Shown here: positions 26,096-39,400 of the stretch, piece after piece
Numbering within the stretch: position 1 is the first letter of the stretch
Layout: each line of letters opens with the position of its first letter
Assembly: GCA_029215795.1 (NCBI GenBank)
Contig: JARDYH010000005.1
Coordinates: forward strand, 165,379,814-165,443,813
DNA length: 64,000 nucleotides
Source: Anniella stebbinsi
Taxonomy: Eukaryota; Chordata; Lepidosauria; Squamata; Anniellidae
Direction of reading: 5' to 3'
Translations under genes and position numbers: made by a program
Notes under the pieces: generated by a model
What the model saw: only the letters and a program-made list of their open reading frames with translations
What the model was told of the DNA's origin: nothing
The model's database searches: none

Positions 26096-29000
26096 TATTA
26101 ATTTATTTCTTACCCGCCTCTCCCTTTGGATTGAGGCAGGGAACAACATTAGTACAACAATACAATATAAATCAAATGCATAAAATTAATTAAAAGAGCA
26201 TCTAAACCCAATACAATATCAAAATAACAATCAAGGCATCTTGATACGGTTTTGGGGATGACAAGTAAAGGACAGGCTCTACTCACATCGCCTTGAAGGA
26301 GTACATGCCACGGGTTCTTCTGATCCCATCTGGCACTGTCAGAATAGTTTGCCAATCCACATATATCATCCAGATCTCTGGGGTCTGAGAATGTTGGAAG
26401 GGGTGGGGATGGGGAAACTCAATTAATTTTCATTACAGTCATGACATTTTATTGTCTTGCTTTTGATTTATTTTTTGCAGACCTTCCGGGCCTCAAACCC
26501 CAAATAATCCTTCCAGCATGCTAGAAGAATCCCATTCCCCATGGCTTGGTGGGATGCCACAAGCAGAGACATCTCTCCAACCAGAAACGTGGGGCTGCAA
26601 TTAGCTTTTGATGTGGGAAATTAAGGGAATCAATGTGCATAGTAATTCTTAGAGTGTCATCGGATGTGATGGGGGGGAGGAATTGCATTTCCCTACCGTT
26701 TCTTTGCCTCCTGCTTCTGTCCCACAATAGGGATGAACAGTTTCCTCTTTCTCCACATGGGGAAGAAAGAGGAAGCAAGCAACCACCACATGGCCCATTC
26801 ACTGGGTGTTTTTGTCACTCTGCTTCTCCTGCACACAGCAGGAAATGGCGGCAAGTTCTGTTACAGGAAAAAAAAATCGGATTTTCTGGGACTTTTTTTG
26901 TGATAGATAAACAAGCAGAAGGAGTGGGAAATGTGCACGAGGCAGACAGACTCGTGAAAAGGACCAATGAAAATCTGTTGAGTGTCCAGTAACAAGCCTG
27001 CTATGAAATGCTCATCTGATGACACTCTTAGCATCTAAACAGCATGTTTTGAGCATTTAAAAAACAACAACACCTATGTCATGAGGGAGAGATAAGACAT
27101 TAAGGATCCATACTTCAGCCTGGCTGCCATTTGGCTCCTCCACACCCAGATCTCCTTCCTTCACTGTCTGCCTCAGAGGGGGTCCCCTCTACAAGATTTC
27201 GCTTTGACGCCCGGTTGCCCAATTATGCACATATACGGATACGCGCATTTACTCCTAATACCTATTCACGAGAGGCGGTGAAGCGCATTACGGGCTGTAT
27301 GAAATGCACTTTAAAGTTGTCTACATGCGGAGAATCGCATGTTTACATGGCCATCAGGCGCTTTAACTCCCGCAGTAAATTAAAACTCGCTATTTAACGC
27401 GCATTCGAAGATGCGAATAATCGGAGGTAAAAAGCGCCTCAACCCCCGATTTGCGCTCCGCTCTTGTAGAGGTAAAATCTGTAATGCGCCTTGAAAGAGC
27501 TTTAAATTGCTCTTGTAGAGGCACCCAGGGAGAGGGGAGTCAGCGAGGCTCATTCTGTTGGCTCAACTGGGGCCCAACTGCCATTAGGCTCCTCCACTCC
27601 CAGAACTCCTTCACTGTCTTCCTCAGAGGGAGAGGGGAGTCAGCAAGGCCTTTTCCGTTGGCTCAACTGGGAGTCAACTGCTATTTGGCTCCTCATCTCC
27701 CAGAACTCCTTTCTCCACTGTCTGCCTCAAAGGGAGAGGTGAGACAGCGAGGCCCATTCTGTGGGCTGAACTGAGCCCAACTGCCATTTGGCTCCTCTTG
27801 CCCTAGAACTGCCTCCATTATCAGTGGCTGTTTCACCTGGCGAAACCTGGAGCCCCTGCAGCTGTGCAAGGATGCCATGTGCTGACACACACCAGGTCTG
27901 AGAAGGACAACCCAGGAACACAGAAGTTGGCCATCCCTGGATTAGAAGAGGTGAAGTACCTTGGTTTTATGTGAAGTAGAGAATGGGTTCTAAACATCTG
28001 GAAGCTGGGAGGTGCCCAACTGCTGTTTTTCAGTTAGAGGACTGAGGTCCAGAAATCCAGAACTGGGGTCTACTGTTGGCTTCAGAAGCAGCTGAACATA
28101 GGGTAGTTGTATCTGACACCCTTTCCTCCTCTTGCACAGTCCCCAGCTTTGCTGTGTCATGTGCGTGATATCATACGCACCAAGAATGTCTTCAAAGGCT
28201 TTCTTGAGTTCCTGAGGGTTTTTCAGTATGAAGGCGTGCCTCTCGCCCGGCTTCTTCGACGCTATCTCATTCATGGCCTGCCAGTCCACCTCAATGCTTC
28301 CAATCCCAAAAGCATAGATATCTGAATGCAAACAAGACAGAAAAGGTGGTAGAGACTGGATATTCCCAAAAACTCCCATCGGTTGAGTTTGCTCAAAACA
28401 CAGCAGTTCACACACCCAGCAATGAGTTGCAAGAATGAATGAATCCGAAGCATTAAATGCCTTCTGAAACAGGAAGGTATTAATTTGCCCACCAAGTGTA
28501 AACAAATGTGGGTGAATTCCAGGGATTGTGGGTGAATTCTAAGGAGCATGCAGGAATTCCAGAAAACGTGTGGTGAATTCCAGCGGTGTTTTTTTTAAAC
28601 TGGGTGCTGAAAAAAACTGGGTTTTGTTTTTAGAATCCCATTAGGATAAGGGTGCAAAAGCTTTCCTGAAAGCATGTCAACCAGTACCAATTTCATACCC
28701 CCAGCCTGCTGCCCCCCTCCCCAATGTGCAGGGGGTGTTGGGGTGTTCTACAGTATGCACTTCCAGTTCATAATAGGTGCACTTTCAGGTCTCCATGTGG
28801 GATGAGCCCTTCGACATGCCCCAGAATCCCTTACAATGTGTAAGGATTCCATGCCAAAGGATGGAACACAGCAGGGTTCTACACTTAAAGGCATCCTTAA
28901 AATAACTTTAAATAAATAAATAAAAGCAAATTAGCTTCCTTAAACGGAGGAGACTCTTCCCAGAATGACGAGGAAGTACACATTTACATTTATGAGTATA

Positions 29001-32000
29001 TATTTCCAGTAACAGAGGCAGTATGCCCATGTACACCAGCTGTTGGGGAACATGTGCAAGAGGGTGCTATTGCACTCACGTCCTGCTTGTGGGCTTCCTG
29101 TGGGCAGCTGGTCTGGATGGGCCCTTGGTCTGATCCAGCAAGGCTCTTCTTACGTTCTTTCACGATATTTACTGTGCTGAATTACTTCTGCATTCAGTAT
29201 TTGTGCTTTCTCAGTGTTACTTTCATTTTCTGGTTTTTAACCAGTGGTTGTTTGTTGTTTATTGTCAATACGTTTCATGTATTGTTAGCGGTACCTTCTT
29301 CAAGTATTCTATTTATGTGTGATATTTTAATTATTTTTGTCTGTGAGTGAGAGCCAGAGCATTGGTTCATCCAACTGTGTAGTGCCTTCACTAAGAACGT
29401 AAGAAAGAGCCCTGCTGGATCAGACCAAGGGTCCATCTAGTCCAGCACCCTGTTCACAAAGTGGCCAACCGGCTGTCGACCAGGGACCCACAAACAGGAC
29501 AAGGGTTCGACAGCACTCTCCTGCCCATGTTTGTTTATTTATTTATTTACTTATTTATTTATTACATTTGTATACCACCCCATAGCCGAAGCTCTCTGGG
29601 CGGTTTACATAGGATTAAAAACAATTAAAAACAATATACAAAAATTAAAACAGCAAAAACATACAACATACACACAATCTGTACATTTAAAAACCACTTC
29701 AACACTTCAAAAAGCTACAAAAAACAAAACAAAACAAACCCAGGCTCCTCAGATATTGCCAAATGCCTGAGAGAAGAGGAAAGTCTTGACCTGGCACCGA
29801 AAAGATAACAATGTTGGCGCCAGGCGGGCCTCGTCAGGGAGATCGTTCCACAATTGAGGAGCCACCACAGAGAAGGCCCTCTCTCTTGTTGCTGACCTCC
29901 GAGCTTCCCTCGGAGGAGGCACTTGGAGGAGGGCCTTAGATGTTGAACGTAGTGTTCGGGTAGGTTCATGTCGGGAAAGGCGTTCCATCAGGTATTGTGG
30001 TCCCAAGCCGTGTAAGGCTTTATAGGTTAAAACCAGCACATTTAACCGGGCTCGGAAACATACAGGCAGCCAATGCAAGTGGGCCAGAGTAGGTCTTATA
30101 TGTTTGAACCTACTGGTTCCAGTTATCAATCTGGCCGCTGCATTTTGCACAAGCTGCAGCTTCCAAACCACCTTCAAAGGCAGCCCCACGTAGAGTGCAT
30201 TGCAGTTGTCTAACTTGGAGGTTACCAGAGCATGGACAATTGAAGCCAGGTTATCCCTGTCCAGACAGGGGCATAGCTGGGCCACCAACCGAAGTTGGTA
30301 GAAGGCACTCCGTGCCACTGAGGCCACCTGCGCCTCAAGTGTCAGAGATGGTTCTAGGAGAACCCCCAAGCTACGAACCCGCTCCTTCAAGGGGAGTGCA
30401 ACCCCATCCAGAACAGGTTGAACACCCTCCATCCGGTCAGCGGAACCACCCACTAATAGCGTCTCAGTCTTGTCTGGATTGAGTTTCAGTTTATTAGCCC
30501 TCATCCAGTTCATTGTCGCAGCCAGGCACTGGTTCAGCACATCCACAGCCTCACCTGATGAAGATGAAAAGGAGAAATAGAGCTGCGTGTCATCAGCGTA
30601 CTGATGACAACACACTCCAAAACTCCGGATGACTGCACTCAACGGTTTCATGTAGATGTTGAACAGCATGGGGGACAAAACTGACCCCTGCGGAACCCTA
30701 TACTGGAGAATCCACGGGGCCGAGCAATGTTCCCCAAGCACCACCTTCTGGAGCCGACCCACCAAGTAGGAGCGGAACCACTGCAATGCAGTGCCTCCCA
30801 CTCCCAACTCAGCCAGTCGTCCCAGAAGGATACCATGGTTGATGGTATCGAAAGCCGCTGAGAGATCAAGGAGAATCAACACAGTCACACTCCCCCTGTC
30901 TTTCTCCTGACGTAGGTCATCATACAGGGCAACCAAGGCTGTTTCTGTACCAAAACCAGGCCTGAAACCCGACTGAAATGGATCCAGATTATCAGTCTCA
31001 TCCAAGAGTGCCTGGAGTTGGCTCGCAACCACCCGCTCCAGGACCTTGCCCAGGAATGGAACATTTGCTACTGGCCTGTAGTTATTAAGATTTTCAGGGT
31101 CCAGGGAAGATTTCTTTAGGAGTGGTCTCACTGCCGCCTCTTTCAGGAGGCCTGGGACCACTCCCTCTTGCAAAGAGACATTAATCACTTCCCTGGCCCA
31201 GCCAGTTGTTCCATCCCTGCTAGCTTTTATTAGCCAAGAGGGGCAAGGATCCAATATGGAAGTGGTTGCACGAACCTGTCCAAGCACCTTGTCAACATCC
31301 TCGAGCTGCACCAACTGAAACTCATCCAAGAAAACAGGACAAGCCTGTGCCCTGGATACCTCACCAGCAACTGGTGTATATAGGCTTACTGTCACTGAAA
31401 GTGGAGCTAGCACATAGCCATCAGGACTAGTAGCCATTGATAGCCTTCTGCTCCAGGAATTTATCCAATCCCTTTTTAAAGCCTTCCAAATTGGTGGCCA
31501 TCACTACATCTTACATTGTTTGGCAGGACCTCTCCAGGGTCTCAGGCAAGAGCCTTTCCCAGCTGTACTGGGAGATGAACTGAACTGGAGACATAAGAAT
31601 CTACAAAGAGTCATATTGGACCTGACCAAGGGTCTGCCTAGTCCAGCATTCTGTTCACACAGCGCCCAATCAGCTGCCTGTGGAAAACCCACAAGCAGGA
31701 CACATGAGCAACAGGATCTTTTGGATACGAATCCCATGCTCTCCCACTGAGCTTCAGCCCTTCCCCAAAATCTGACAAATCACTGCAGTGCAATAGAGGC
31801 CCTGACCCCAGCTCCTCCACCATGGCGCTTCCCTTGGATCTGAGATTCAGAAGAGAGCCCTAGGTTCTGTTGATTTCAGGAGGGTTGATTGTCAAATGCA
31901 GGCTGGACTTCCTCGTAACATTTGCTTGGATAAAGTCAGTTCGTACCACTCACCCAAATAGTCCTTTCGATCCGCTCTCACGTTCACCAAATTTTCGATT

Positions 32001-35000
32001 CTGTCCACCGCATCTTGGGGAGAACCTCCCATATTGGACTTCCCTAAGACAACAACCCGATGATTTAGTGTTTTTCTATACAAGAATTGAGATCCGAGCT
32101 CTACACAAAGAACCTTTCTTTTTCTTCTTTTCTGCTATGTTATCTCTAGACAGAGCTGCCCTATGGGGATACAGCGCAAATACGAAGTGCTTTTAGGAAT
32201 AATACCCCATTTTCCCCGCAGAGACATAGCCAGAGTGGAGAGAACCGCCCCGGCTACGAGGGGAAGGGGACGGGGAGCACAGTTTCTGGACTCTGAGGTG
32301 GGACCCCCGTTTCTGAACTTGAGAGGCCATAAACTGAACAATCCTATGACATAGGATTGCTCCCGAAACCGGTATTTATGGATTCAGGGCACCGTTCTAT
32401 GGATGTGTAGGGCACAAATCCTATGCATGCTTGTTTAGACAGAAAAATGTCCTATAAGTGACTGGATGGGGAATGCTGGGAGTTGTAGGACTCCTTTCTG
32501 TCGAAACATGCATAGGATTGTGCCCTGAATTTATTTATTAAATGGCTCATAAAATACATTTTTCAAGGACAGCCACCATAAACTTAGTGCCATCCAGATT
32601 TGTTAGAGGGCAACAAGAACATCTGGACTACAACTCCCACCATCCCCCAGCCAGCAAGGCCAATGGCGTTTTTTCTTTCTTTCAGTAGCTCTTGCAGGAG
32701 GGGGCATTGGGGAGGGGAACAGCTGGGTAGGAAAGTTTATCCCCACCCTCACCCCAACTACATGCGGGGTGGGTTGGGGCACCACACGCTCACAATAAAG
32801 TAAAAAAACAAGTTAGGATCATCTACATTCTATACATTTCATATAACATGCAGTTTAGCTCTGAAGCTTAGGTGACCACCATAAGAGGTGTAGTTCTCCC
32901 AAGCGTTCCTGCAGTGAAGGCAAAAACTTCCTCTTCTCCCAGTGCTTAGTTATTATTTATTTCGTAAGCTTTCTATACTTCTTTTCATTCAAAAAATAAA
33001 TAAATCGTAAAACAGTTTACAAGATAAACACATGATAAATGATCATAAACCCATAAATAAAACAGCAATAAACAATAAAATATCTCATTACAATAACCAA
33101 GGGTAGTGGCAAAATGCCTGGGCAAACAAATATGGCTGAAGTTGTCGGCAGAAACACTCCGCATTAGGAGCCAGCCTGATGGGGAGATCATTCCATGTGC
33201 TGGATGCCACAACAGAAAAGGCCCCGCCTCCACACCATGGCCAAACACACCACGCTTGCATTCACCGTTGCTCTTGCCACCAGTTTAAGGTGAGGAAAGA
33301 GTAAGGGGTCTGTGTTTTTGGGCAAACTGTGGTGGCAGGAGGGACCTTTGGGGCTGGCGAGGGGAGTAGTGGAGAAAGGCAATCCTCCAACGTTCATTTC
33401 CAAGCCAAAGAACTTTCCCACTATCTCTAACGCAACCTGATCCTTTTAACTAGAGATGACCAATCTGTGACCTTCTGTATACAAAGCAGGTGCTCCGCCT
33501 CTGAGCTAAGGTCCCTCCCCTTTGCTTGCTTCCAAGTATCACCTGGGTAGACAATTCCATGACTCTGCCTTCCACCACTGGCTGGCTAAGGTGGCACACG
33601 GATGGGCTTCTTGCCCAGAGACTCCCATAACCCTGGAGTCGGCACTGGTACTGTCAGCTACAACAGCACTGGTCAGCTCACCAGCCGGTGGAGGGAAGTG
33701 GCTCCCTGGCTTGAGTATGATCCCCCCCCCAAACATTTCCCGTGCCCCTATATCTCCTCACCGTCTGTGAGCAGGATGACAGCATGACGAACTGTATTCC
33801 ATTGCTCTAGGGAAGATGCTTGATCATTGATCATCATATTGTAGACGGCTAATAAAGCCTCCTGGATGTTGGTCCCTGTTGCGTTGCCATGATCTGCAAG
33901 GGAAAGCAAATCGTTATGGAGTTTTATTTGTGTGCACCGCACCTCCTCCAAAGCATGAGCTGCTGTACAAAGCTAAGGGGTAAAATATATACATCGATCT
34001 AAAACATGAAGTAAGATTTTTTTAAAAGCAAAACACCAAATCAACACAATTAAAGTGGAGGCAAGATAACAATACAATGCAAGTAGCACTATGCCCCAAA
34101 AGCCAGTCTGCAAGTCCTGTTGTCTCCTTATATCCATGTGTGTGAACATGTACAGGAGGAGGGGGATTGCGCCCATTGGCTAGATTCTACTTAGAGTAGA
34201 CCTATTGAAATGAATGGGACTTAGGTTAGTCATGACTAACTGAAGTCCCATTCATTTAAATGGGTCTACTCTAAATAACATTTAAGTTGGATTTTACCTA
34301 TTGACCCCACTCCCAACCTCTACGTGTTCAGCAGAAGGCAAGAAACTTTCTGTATTTTATGCTGTACCTTTATGCTGTTTTGATCTTTGTGAACTGTCCA
34401 GACAGCTTCCGCTATTGGGTGGTATAGAAATAAAATAAACTAAAGTAAATAAATAAATAAATAAATAAGGGACTCTACACACATAGGCTCTGTACATGCA
34501 GTCAGGAACCCAAAACGTGCCAGTGTTTCTGACTGTGCAGACAGACCCTGGGTGCTAGAAGCCATTCTTACATTCTGCTGAAAACATGGAGGGCAGGCTC
34601 AATGGACACAATCCTGCACCCTCTCCATGCATTCACAAGTGGAATTCTTTTGACCTTGATGGGAGTATAAGGCCTTCAAGGTCAGGCTTGTTTGCAGGCA
34701 AGCACAAACCATAATTTGCTTGTTCGGGGGGGGGGGAACCCCAGAGTGTGGCAAACGATGGTTTGCCACAAACAAGAACCAGACACTACCAATTGCTGCA
34801 AGTGTGGGGAGATAGGTAGATGGGAGCACACGAAGCTGAGCCTGTTTACTGCTGTGGCTGAGTGTTGTGTCCCACGACCAACACCCTGAAGTTTGAGGGG
34901 ATCCTGGGTAAGTTACCCCACCCATCTCCAGTCACCCACTATCCAACCTTGAGCTTACCAGGCAGTGGTGGGCAGGGGTCCCCTTTTCTTTCTTTTATTA

Positions 35001-36462
35001 CATTTTTACTAGGGTGGGTGCATTTGGGAAGCAAACCACCTGCTGAGGATGCAGCCAGTCACTGATTTCTTTCCCCCAGAATGCCTCTGGGCCATGACAC
35101 AGCAGAGTTCAGAGACATTCTGGGTAAAAGAAAATGGTGGCTGGATGCAGTCTCAGCCAGTGCTTTGCTTCTCGATGTGCCCAATGCTCTAGTAAAAACG
35201 TTAGAAGAAACAAAGAAAGAAAAAGGGATATAGGTGACCATCATAAGTCCCAGTGGCCCTCAGGGGCCTTGAGAGACCCTACCATTTGCCAGTGGTGTTA
35301 ACATGTGGTCCGTTACGTCTGAACAGCTCCACTCACTTTAAGGGATAGCTAAAACAAATCTTCTGTGCGATCTGAGAGCCAAACTAAATGAGACATTAAA
35401 GTTGCCATTGTCTCTCCTTTTAAATCCGCAACCACAGAAGACCCCAACCCAATTGGGACCATAGGGTAGAGGGGGCAGGGGGAGGTTATCCCTTTCTGTG
35501 ACATTTTCCCTGCAGTAAATGGCAGCTTGAGGGAAGGTGATTTTTAGGGGGGAATTGGCACTAAATCCCCCCATTTCCCAATCTGGATCTGTCCCCCCCC
35601 CAAAAGGGGAGACAGACAGACAATAACATTTTAACATCATGTCTACTTTGGCGGTTAGAGCTAACTTTTGAGACTGAGCTCAGAATATATATATACTCGT
35701 GGGTAGGAAACCAAGAGGATTTTAGCTTCTGATATTAAATGAGAAAATGGATAGCACCAGTATTGCTGTTGGAAGAGGGATGAAATAATGGTATTTGGCA
35801 CAAGAAGAAATATAGGAAGCTCTCTTAAACTAACTTGGATCATTGGTCCCTCGAGCCTAGTATTGTCAACACTGACCGGCAGCAGTTCTCCAGGCAAGAT
35901 TCATCCCTAGACCTACCAGGGATTAAACCTGAGACTTTATGCATGCCATGTATGTGTGCCACAACTGAGCTACAATTCCCTATTCAAGTATAGAGAATTT
36001 ACAACTGACGGGAATTTGCGATTTACAGGAACTTACGACTTCCTTCTTCTTCTTACATTTGGGTATCATACAGATGTCTGATACCCAAATGAAACAAAAT
36101 GGCTGCAAGAAAGAGGAAACCTAGGCTGTGTCTTGACGGCGCTGCGTCTGTGCCCCAAGGCCTTGAACTCCCGCATTAGCGCTCCTTCCCGTTATCTGCA
36201 CAGGAAGGAGCGCAAGTGCAGGTTTTGTGTGAAGGAGCCGCTGCTGCCCCCCTGCCCCCGTGCACCCAAGCCCGTGGGGGGGCAGCCTTTTTGGGTTCGT
36301 TTTTTTAAAACCTCTAAATACGAAGCTTTGCATTTATAGATAAACGGGGGGGGGGGGGGGGACAAGGAGGGGAGGAACACGACATTGCACAGGCGCTTGG
36401 GGGGGGCAGCCTTTTTGGGTTCTTTTTTGTATCTGTAAATGCGAAGCTTTGCATTTACAGAT

Positions 36463-36493
<31 letters not shown>

Positions 36494-39400
36494 GGGGAGA
36501 GGAACGGGGTGTTCTGGCTCTGCACATCCACCCTCTTTTGTTTGTTTGTTTCTTTATTTGTTATTTATTTATTTATTTAAACGATGGTCCGCAGAGGCGC
36601 GGAAGTGTCCAGCGACCGCTCGGCTCGCTGTTCCACCCCCTTCCCTGCCCAGCCTATGGCAACCAATCAGGGGTCACCATCGGCTGTGGCGCGCTTCCGC
36701 AGCAGCTCCGGAGCAAGGCGACAGGCGGCAGATGCCGTCATCGCCTCACTGCAAGCAAAAAAAGTCGGGGTAAGTGCCTGACTTTTTAAAAGTGGAACTT
36801 TGTGGGTTTGCCCCTGGATGGCTTCGTGATGGCGGCTGCGTCATATAGATGACCTGCCGTCACTCCGAATCCACCCCGGGGCAAACCCCTCGTCAAGATG
36901 TAACCCTAGAGGAAGAAAGGCAGGGGTAACCAATCCCCCATTATGGGAATAAGGGAAGACCAGAGCATTTGCTGGACCTTGCATTTCAAAATAAACTCAG
37001 AATATGCAGTTGCTATGAATCAGAAGCTACTCTCAGCACCTTTGTAGTTCATATCCTCCATGATCATCTCAAGAACCACTCCTGGGTCTTCAGCAATATC
37101 GTCATAGATGTTAACAATGACCTTGGGCTGGCTGGCATAAGAGATGACTGAGAACTTGATGGGGACATCAAAGCTAGCAACCTGGGGGGAGGAAAGAGGG
37201 GGGACATAAAGTCAAAGGGGAAAGGAGAAAAGTGGAAAGGCGAGAAAGAAGAAAAAATGTGTTGGGATCATAGAATTAAAGATTCACCCCTGCAAGTGCA
37301 TTTCGGTCTAATAAATATTGAAATTACCTTCGAGAATTCTTAAAAAAAAATGCCTTCTAAAGAAAAATATGTGGTATTCTCTGTAAAGCTGGTTTCTGGG
37401 TGTTAACCTATAAATAAGTTTTCAAATGATTTACCACCAAGGTACCCTACCTATAAAGGAACCCCTGCACACTCACTAAGGAATGGTAATGTTTTTGCAA
37501 AGGATTCTGGGGTATGTCCCACAGTGCTCCGCTCCCTCAGTTCATGTGAAGCATGAGCCAGGCCTGCCAGGCCTCAAATGTAGCCCTGGTTGAACTGACC
37601 TAAAACATACAACTGTGCATTCCAAAGGGAGATCGATAGAATTGGGCAATTTGTCTTTCAGGAAAGGTTGTTTGCTTTTATATTAGGGCCCTTTAGAACT
37701 GTGGATGCATTGCTTTTTCACATTTAACTGGAAACACAGTGAAAACTGTGGTTTTACGCAGCACTTAATTGTGCTACATTATCCATCAACACCCATGGGC
37801 AAGAGTTTTATAACATTTTTTTACAAGTAAGTTCCATTCAGCGTCCCCTGACACGTTAATTAAAAGTTTCCTTCTAGCTAGATTTCAGGAATTCTTTGCT
37901 TGTGATAACATATCACAAGTCTAGATAGGCAAGAACTCAAATTAATGTTTTATTCTGGCACCCATTCCAACATCAAAACTTGCCTTTAATGCATTTTCCC
38001 CATGCACTATTGAAAGTAATGTCCACACTATGAACTTAAGAGCCTTTCTACATGAGACTTTTATTCTGCACTCGTGATTGCTGACATGTAGTTTGTGGAT
38101 CTTTAACATGGTGTTGTCATCCTCCATAGCCTCTCCCACTCTTTACAACCATTTCCCTAACTTTTTTTCAGGTTAAGAAAAGAGTGGTATTATGTGGAAA
38201 TGGCGGAATGAGACTGTCATGTATTTGCACAATTCTGCTATGCCACATCGCCATCAAGTGGTTGTATATAGAAAAGCAGAGAAAGAAACTCCCCAGGGGA
38301 AAAAAACCATGAGTAAAGGAGTTGAGCTTAATCCTGCAAAATATCCGGAAGCAGAAACCTTGGTAAATGTGCAGGTTAAAAGCCTCATATAGAAAAGCCC
38401 TTAAATCACTTAACTGTTGTGGTTTTCCTTCAAGGAATCCTGTGAATTATAGTTTTGACAGGATTCTCTTTCCTCTAAAAAAGTTAAATTATACAGAGTG
38501 CCTTGGAAGAAGCCATTAAATTGCATGGGCAGGAGGATTTTCACTGAGACCACAGTGTGTGGGGAGGCAATATTTAACTCTTCCCTCCCTAGTGAAGATC
38601 CGAACCAAGATCCCACCCAACCCTCACAGCAATTAACATCTGGAAAAAAAAGTTGCATTGGTGATAGTCTGAGCTTTTTTTCTGAGGCTAATTACCAAGT
38701 TGCGAGGGATTTTTGTTGGGATTATGGCTAAAGAGGTAAACATCACCTCTTTGTACACTGTGGTCCCAGTAAGCCCCACCCCCACATTTCATTTTTTTTT
38801 TAAAAAAAAAACACTCAGACATTGTTACTAATCACACTATTAAAGTAATGCCAGGTTTGGCCCTGAGTGACCATTAAATGAGTTTAGAATTACAATGTAA
38901 ACATGCCCTGAGGCAGCTAGAAATTGGCGCTGTACATAGCAAATCAACCTGGAACTACTCACCCCTTCAACAAGTCATATCTGTAGAAACTTACCCTTGT
39001 GATGATGATATCTAGACAACTTTTAAAGATCTCGAAGTTGGCTTCAGTGACACTGTGGGAGGCATCCACAAGCAAGTAGATATAGAGGAAATTATCTTTG
39101 GACAGTATCAGCCTTCGTCCTAAAGATGGAGCTGATATGGAGAAGGAAAAACTATCACCTTTCAGGACTGGCGAGTGCAAAGGAGAGGCCTCCTCAGTGG
39201 TGGTCCCGCACCTCTGGAATCAACTTTGAGAAAGCTCTGAAGACCTACAGAATTTTTGCTGATCTTCCATTACGTTGGGGCAGTTGGTTTTTATTGGTAA
39301 GTTTAGTTTTTAAGGATTTTAATTAGCAATTTCTGTTTTTACGGATTTTGTTGAAACATGGGTTTTTTATAGACCTTTTCATTGTATCCACTTTGTGTGT

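Larger units (their letters stand above)
26385..28180. other. C2 intron 10
   Basis: Contains an R2 repeat (26640-26880) and H1 copy 8 (27180-27526). It then has a short tandem-like stretch near 27527-27810, where GGCTCCTC and CAGAGGGAGAGG recur about every 110-120 bp. Confidence 0.6.
28322..31953. other. C2 intron 9
   Basis: Contains R1 copies (28981-29163, 29392-29529 continuing at ~31366-31525, 31588-31745) and the LINE inserted at 29530 to ~31365. The stretch 28322-28980 shows no gene or named repeat. Confidence 0.7.
33894..37039. other. C2 intron 7
   Basis: Contains a short foldback (34193-34272) and the H2 element (36124-36905). The stretches 34273-36123 and 33894-34192 show only short runs and no gene. 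Confidence 0.65.
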
